From: Thiohalomonas sp963783235
Lineage (GTDB): Bacteria; Pseudomonadota; Gammaproteobacteria; Thiohalomonadales; Thiohalomonadaceae
Length of the DNA: 64,000 bases
Direction: 5' to 3'
Assembly (NCBI GenBank): GCA_963783235.1
Contig: CAWAMN010000002.1
Location: 558,001-622,000, forward strand
In this document: positions 60,019 to 64,000 of the stretch, one piece after another
Position numbering within the stretch: position 1 is the first letter of the stretch
Layout of the letters: each line of letters opens with the position of its first letter
The notes under the pieces: model-generated
Database searches by the model: none
What the model was told of the DNA's origin: nothing
The model's input: the letters and a program-made list of their open reading frames with translations, nothing else
Made by a program: the position numbers and the translations under genes

Positions 60019-60193
60019 GGTCATCGACGTTCCGAAACAGTGTCCGCAGAGAAGCGCAGTTGGTAGGAGCGGCGCGTCGCCGCGATTTTGCTCATGCCGG
60101 TGCGAATCGCCCCGGGGCGGGGCTCCTACCCCCCCACCGTGGTCTCCCGTTCGGAATACGTATTCGGTGCTCCCGCTTTCGCGGGAATGACGG
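59972..60193. repeat. Inverted CGTCRTTCCCGC repeats enclosing a REP hairpin
   Basis: CGTCGTTCCCGCAAAGGCGG... (59972-59999) and its inverted relative GCTCCCGCTTTCGCGGGAATGACGG (60169-60193) bracket GGTAGGAGC...GCTCCTACC (60062-60130). A composite of common dispersed proteobacterial repeats between nirB and nirD. Confidence 0.65.
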
Positions 60194-60245
60194 CTAGAGA
60201 CAAACCACACCCCGCATGGGCGGGCATAGACAGGAGAAAGAACAA

Positions 60246-60554
60246 ATGTCCGAATGGATAAACATAGGGCCTCTCGAGGCCATCCCGCGGCTGGGCTCGC
60301 GGGTTATCGCCACCGAAGCGGGTGACATCGCTGTGTTCCGCACCGGAGACAACCAGCTGTTTGCCCTGCGCGACGCCTGCCCCCACCAGGGCGGGCCGCT
60401 GTCACAAGGCATGGTCTATGGCAACAAGGTCGCCTGCCCCTTGCACAACTGGAGCATCGATCTGGCCACGGGCAAGGCGGTCAGCCCCGACGAGGGCTGC
60501 GTGGGCCATTACGAGGTGCGGGTGCTCGATGGGAGCGTCGCGATACGCGTGTGA
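60246..60554 (+). CDS. nirD: Nitrite reductase (NADH) small subunit
   Basis: A 102-residue Rieske-type protein, the small subunit of assimilatory nitrite reductase. The [2Fe-2S] ligands are in ACPHQGGPL and VACPLHNWSIDLATGK, both intact. Good RBS (AGGAGAAAGAAC) and normal length. It is the only complete structural gene of the nitrate-assimilation cluster; without NirB it has no known partner here, so it may be a survivor awaiting decay or may have another use. Confidence 0.92.
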   Translation: MSEWINIGPLEAIPRLGSRVIATEAGDIAVFRTGDNQLFALRDACPHQGGPLSQGMVYGNKVACPLHNWSIDLATGKAVSPDEGCVGHYEVRVLDGSVAIRV

Positions 60555-60715
60555 GAAACCGAATGAATATGCCGGCGAATGCAACAAGGCGTTCACTGAC
60601 AACCACACCGAGGGTACCGATGAGGCGCTGGCCACGGTCCCGGCGACCTGTTCACCGGCCGCATCGGCCGCCACCTATCCCGTCAGCGCGCCTTTCTCGC
60701 CTCCCCCGGCACGGC

Positions 60716-61048
60716 TCGGCCCAACTGGTGGGTGGGCGTCTGGAAAGTTGCCTTTTCATCGAGCCCGCTTCTCATTCATTGTCCGGTCGGGAGTGGCTGC
60801 ACTCGCTGTTCACGGCCGACGCATTGAGTTCCGAACAGCGCCTTTGGCTGCTCTCCGGCCAGTCGCCGAAAGGGGGCGTGGCAACAGGACGGACAGTGTG
60901 CGCCTGTCACGGCGTGGGCGAGAACGCCATCCTCACGGCGATTCGCGAGGGGCAGACAGATGTCGAGAGGATCGGCAGAGCCCTGAAGGCCGGCACCGGT
61001 TGCGGGGCCTGTATCCCTGAGCTGAAGGGACTATTGGGACTCGCTTGA
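60716..61048 (+). pseudogene. nasA: Assimilatory nitrate reductase (NasA), C-terminal remnant
   Basis: Only the tail of the large nitrate reductase (normally about 900 residues) is left: GRLESCLFIEPASHSLSGREWLHSLF, ADALSSEQRLWLLSG, then the Bfd-like [2Fe-2S] domain TVCACHGVGENAILTAI...GTGCGACIPELKGLLG with its four Cys. The 160 nt between nirD and this point do not give a recognisable NasA sequence. The 3' end overlaps the convergent PAS-HD-GYP gene by 18 nt. Confidence 0.82.
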
Positions 61049-64000
61049 CGGTTTGGGCTGGCCGGGCTCCAGCGCCTTGCCGGTCCACCGGAATCCATCC
61101 TCCCGGAACAGCCGCAAACAGGCCTCCGTCACGGAAGGGTCGAACCAGTCGCTCTGGTGGGATTCTATCTCTTCCATGGCGGTCTCCAGCGGCAGGGCCG
61201 GCCGATAGGGACGGTGAGAGGCCATGGCTTCGACGACATCCGCCACCGCGAGGATGCGCGACTCGAACAGGATGTCGTCCCCCTTGAGGCCTTGGGGATA
61301 GCCGCTGCCGTCGAGGCGCTCGTGATGCTGCGCCACCATTTTCGCCAGCGGCCAGGGGAAATCGATCCCCTTGACGATGTCGTAGCCCACCTGCGGATGC
61401 GAACGAATCAGCAGGAATTGTGCATCGTCGAGTCGACCGGGGCGGTTGAGGATTTCGGTGGGAACATAGACCTTTCCGATATCGTGAATCAGCGCCCCCA
61501 GGCGCAGCCCTTCGATTCGGTGTTGCGACAGACCGAGCTTTTCGCCGATGGCGACGGCCAGTTCGGCGACCCGCTGCTGATGCCCCGAGGTGTAGGGGTC
61601 GCGCTTTTCAATGGTCAGGGCGATGGCCTGGATGGTCTGCAGCAGTGAGCTTTCCAGACGTTCGGCGAAATGGTGTCGGTCGGCTTCGGCCAGCTTGCGC
61701 TCGGAGATATCGATAATGCTCGAGCGACTCTCGATAACGTTTCCGTTCTCGTCCCAGACCGGCTCGACGGTCAGGCTGACCCAAACACTCTTCCCATCGG
61801 CGCGAAGCATTTGCAGCTCGGCATCCCTGACGCCTTCCCCCTGGACAAAACGCTCGAAGACCTCCCGCGCCCGGGGCCGGCCGTCGGGGTTGTCGGCGTA
61901 AAGCTCCGTTACGTTCTTGCCGCAAAGTTGTTCACGGTCATAACCGAGAATGCGGGAAAAGGCCGGATTGCACTGAAGCAGTCGGCCATCCGTTGCGCTG
62001 ATCGAAGCGTAACCTGCCGGGGCGGTATCGAACAGGTCGTGGTAGCGTCTTTCGCTCTCTTTCGACGCGGCCTCAGCCCGGTCCCGCTCCTCGCGATTGC
62101 GCAACGCGCGAATACCGTAGGCCAAGTCTCCCGCCAGTTCGGTCAGTAGCGCCACTTCCTGTTCATCAAAGGCGTTCGGCTCAACGGCATCGATGGTCAA
62201 GACACCCAACGATTCGCCACCGGTGACCAGCGGCAGGGCAATGACCGAAACATACCCGCGCTCCAAGGCTTCCTCACGCCAAGGCGCAAAATGGGGGTCG
62301 GATCCGATGTCGCGAGCGACCACCACTTCACCCTCCCGGACCGCCGTGCCCGTCGGGCCCAAGCCATGCTCATCTTCTGCCCAGGTGATTTGCACAGCCT
62401 TCAGGTAGCCGGCTTCAAAGCCCGCATGGGCCACAGGTCTGACGGTCTTGGACTCGTCCGATTGCGGGTATCCCACCCACGCAAGACGATAACCGCCGGT
62501 TTCGACCAGAACCCGGCAGACGTCGTGCAGCAGCTGATTTTCATCGCGGGCGTGAACCAGGGTCGTGTTACCCCGACTGAGCGTGCGAAGCGCGCGGTTA
62601 AGACGCTTCATTTCCGTCTCCGCTCGTCGGGCCTCGGTCACGTCCTGCACGGTGCCGATCATCCGGATCGCCCTGCCGCCGTCGTCATAAGTGACCCGCC
62701 CGATCTCGTGGACGACTTTTTCGGGCCCGTCGGCCGGCACAATGCGGTGGTCGATTTCATAAAGGGTGCGACCCTCGACCGCCGCATTCACCGAATCAAT
62801 CACGTGCTGTCGATCATCGGGGTGGACATAGCCGAGAAACGCATCGTAGGTGGCCCCGAATTGCTGCGGCTCGATCCCGAAGGTCCGGTAAATCTCGTCG
62901 GACCAGAACAGCTCGTTGGTGATGATGTTCCAGTCCCAGTTGCCCAGGTGGGCGATTCGCTGGGCCTCGGCCAGACTCGCCTGACTGCGCCGGACCGCCT
63001 CCTCGGCCTGACGACGCCGCAGGGCGTTGGCGATGATCTCGCCGGCAGTACGCAGCAGGCGGATGTCCTCGGGGATCCAGCTCGCCCTCCCCTGGCCGAC
63101 GCGGTCGAAACCGATAAACCCGGCCAGACCGCCACCGTGAGTGACCGGCACGGTCACTGTTGCCGACACGTCCAGCGAGGAAAGGTACTCCCGCTCGGCC
63201 CGCGCATCCTCCGGCAGGGCCGATACGTCCGGGATCTGAATCGTCTCCTGGGCCAGAAGCTGCCGGCGAAACCAGGGAAACCTCTCCAGGGAGATGGCCT
63301 GCGGCTGCTCGCCATGTGCCGGCAAACCTTCCCGCGTCCACTCGTGGCTGTCGGTTATCAGCTTCTGTTCACCACTTATCCTGAACAGATAGGCGCGATC
63401 GGCTCCCACGAATTCGCCGATACGCTGCAGCGCGCGGTGGATTTCCCGGTCGAGAGTGCCATTGACCGCCACGAAGGCTCCGGCTATGGCGCCGATCACC
63501 GACTCGTAGGCGATTCGGTAGCGCAGCTGCCGTTCCGCCTCCTTCAGCTCGCTCAAATCCAGAGCGGTCAGCACAAACCCCGAATCCGCGCCCCCTCGAC
63601 TGCGGATGGCGCTCAGCGAAGCGTGGATCACCAACTCGCCACCATCCGCCAGGGGCAGCATCACCTCACCGTCCCAGCCTTCGCCGGTTTCCACATCATG
63701 CCAAATGGTGGCCCCGAGTCCGGGCAGCAGATGTTCGATGGGGCGCCCGGAAATGGCATCGGGCGCCTTACCGGCCAATCCCGCAAAGGCCCGGTTGCAA
63801 TAGACGACATCGCGCCCGCGGCTCAGTACGAGAACTCCTTCCCGTGCCTGTTCAACAGCCCGGCTCAGGGTCCGGCGGCGGCGTTCGGCCCGCCGTTCGG
63901 CAGTGACATCTTCCAGAATATGGATAGCGTGCCTGAAGACACCGTCCGGGCTCTTGATCCCGAAAGAGCGGGAGACGAAGACCTCTCCACCTTCCAGCTC
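61031..64000 (-). CDS. PAS/GAF multi-sensor HD-GYP protein, 5' end outside window
   Basis: The visible 989 residues stay open to the window edge, so the N terminus is missing. Order seen: end of a PAS/PAC (HILEDVTAERRAERR), PAS (LSRAVEQAREGVLVLSRGRD), GAF (IHRALQRIGEFVGADRAYLF), PAS (NWDWNIITNELFWSDEIYRTFG), GAF (LLHDVCRVLVETGGYRLAWVG), PAS (LFDTAPAGYASISATDGRLL), then HD-GYP with HDIGK and HHERLDGSGYPQGLKGDD. A probable cyclic-di-GMP phosphodiesterase responding to several inputs. Unlike the two other HD-GYP genes here, its HD-GYP spacing is standard. Confidence 0.9.
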   Translation of the reverse strand, partial: ELEGGEVFVSRSFGIKSPDGVFRHAIHILEDVTAERRAERRRRTLSRAVEQAREGVLVLSRGRDVVYCNRAFAGLAGKAPDAISGRPIEHLLPGLGATIWHDVETGEGWDGEVMLPLADGGELVIHASLSAIRSRGGADSGFVLTALDLSELKEAERQLRYRIAYESVIGAIAGAFVAVNGTLDREIHRALQRIGEFVGADRAYLFRISGEQKLITDSHEWTREGLPAHGEQPQAISLERFPWFRRQLLAQETIQIPDVSALPEDARAEREYLSSLDVSATVTVPVTHGGGLAGFIGFDRVGQGRASWIPEDIRLLRTAGEIIANALRRRQAEEAVRRSQASLAEAQRIAHLGNWDWNIITNELFWSDEIYRTFGIEPQQFGATYDAFLGYVHPDDRQHVIDSVNAAVEGRTLYEIDHRIVPADGPEKVVHEIGRVTYDDGGRAIRMIGTVQDVTEARRAETEMKRLNRALRTLSRGNTTLVHARDENQLLHDVCRVLVETGGYRLAWVGYPQSDESKTVRPVAHAGFEAGYLKAVQITWAEDEHGLGPTGTAVREGEVVVARDIGSDPHFAPWREEALERGYVSVIALPLVTGGESLGVLTIDAVEPNAFDEQEVALLTELAGDLAYGIRALRNREERDRAEAASKESERRYHDLFDTAPAGYASISATDGRLLQCNPAFSRILGYDREQLCGKNVTELYADNPDGRPRAREVFERFVQGEGVRDAELQMLRADGKSVWVSLTVEPVWDENGNVIESRSSIIDISERKLAEADRHHFAERLESSLLQTIQAIALTIEKRDPYTSGHQQRVAELAVAIGEKLGLSQHRIEGLRLGALIHDIGKVYVPTEILNRPGRLDDAQFLLIRSHPQVGYDIVKGIDFPWPLAKMVAQHHERLDGSGYPQGLKGDDILFESRILAVADVVEAMASHRPYRPALPLETAMEEIESHQSDWFDPSVTEACLRLFREDGFRWTGKALEPGQPKPSSESQ

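Overview
The window is about 64 kb of GC-rich chromosome from a gammaproteobacterium. The evidence is gene content and order: rplY-pth-ychF with a tRNA-Met, gatCAB facing mreBCD-mrdA-rodA-mltB-rlpA-dac-dat-ybeD-lipB-lipA, and a complete system I ccmABCDEFGHI operon. A Tat-exported NapA/NasA-like molybdoenzyme, multiheme cytochromes, TauE/rhodanese sulfur genes and arsenosugar-type genes suggest a respiratory, probably sulfur-oxidising lineage (Chromatiales/Ectothiorhodospiraceae-like). That placement is inference.

Layout. 1-3 kb: translation genes, with ychF broken by about seven indels, and tRNA-Met. 3-6.2 kb: cysteine desulfurase, small unknown proteins and a decayed cystathionine gamma-synthase-type gene. 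6.2-15 kb: an accessory sulfur/arsenic-type region. It holds a TauE/SafE permease, a metallo-beta-lactamase-fold hydrolase with an altered metal motif, a methyltransferase, a TVP38-rhodanese fusion, a membrane fatty-acid-hydroxylase-like protein, two glycosyltransferases, an ArsS-type radical SAM protein and an ArsR-rhodanese regulator. Two matching AT-rich palindromes lie at the two leftward promoters. 15-19 kb: molybdoenzyme, tetraheme cytochrome, an FNR-like regulator and a perfect 21-bp palindrome. 19-22.8 kb: OmpA-like and DUF4398 lipoproteins and a GAF-HD-GYP gene. 23-30 kb: the ccm operon. 30.3-34.6 kb: heptaheme lipoprotein, PpiC-type isomerase and TlpA-type thioredoxin, divergent from ccm. 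34.7-40 kb: DUF4126 protein, hslO, gatBAC. 40-53 kb: cell shape, peptidoglycan and lipoate genes. 53-56 kb: an L,D-transpeptidase and a TPR/hexapeptide-repeat protein sharing a C-terminal domain. 56-64 kb: HD-GYP proteins around a NasT-type ANTAR regulator with a sigma-54 promoter, a REP-like tandem array, and a collapsed nitrate-assimilation operon in which only nirD is intact.

The ccm operon supplies the maturation machinery needed by the cytochromes in the window. The wall cluster is a standard elongasome and septation set. NasT, NirD and the fragments of NrtD, NirB and NasA indicate a former nitrate-assimilation system reduced by deletions.

Two themes run through the window. Short intergenic elements with nearly identical terminal inverted arms (AACCACGGGG...) occur at least five times. 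One encloses a GxxExxY gene, and several supply stop or start codons to their neighbours. Conserved genes (ychF, ccmE, mreC, a GAF-HD-GYP gene, the PLP gene, nrtD) carry 1-nt indels, some in homopolymers. Sequence error is the simplest explanation for those in essential genes. The kilobase-scale losses in the nitrate cluster are more likely real.
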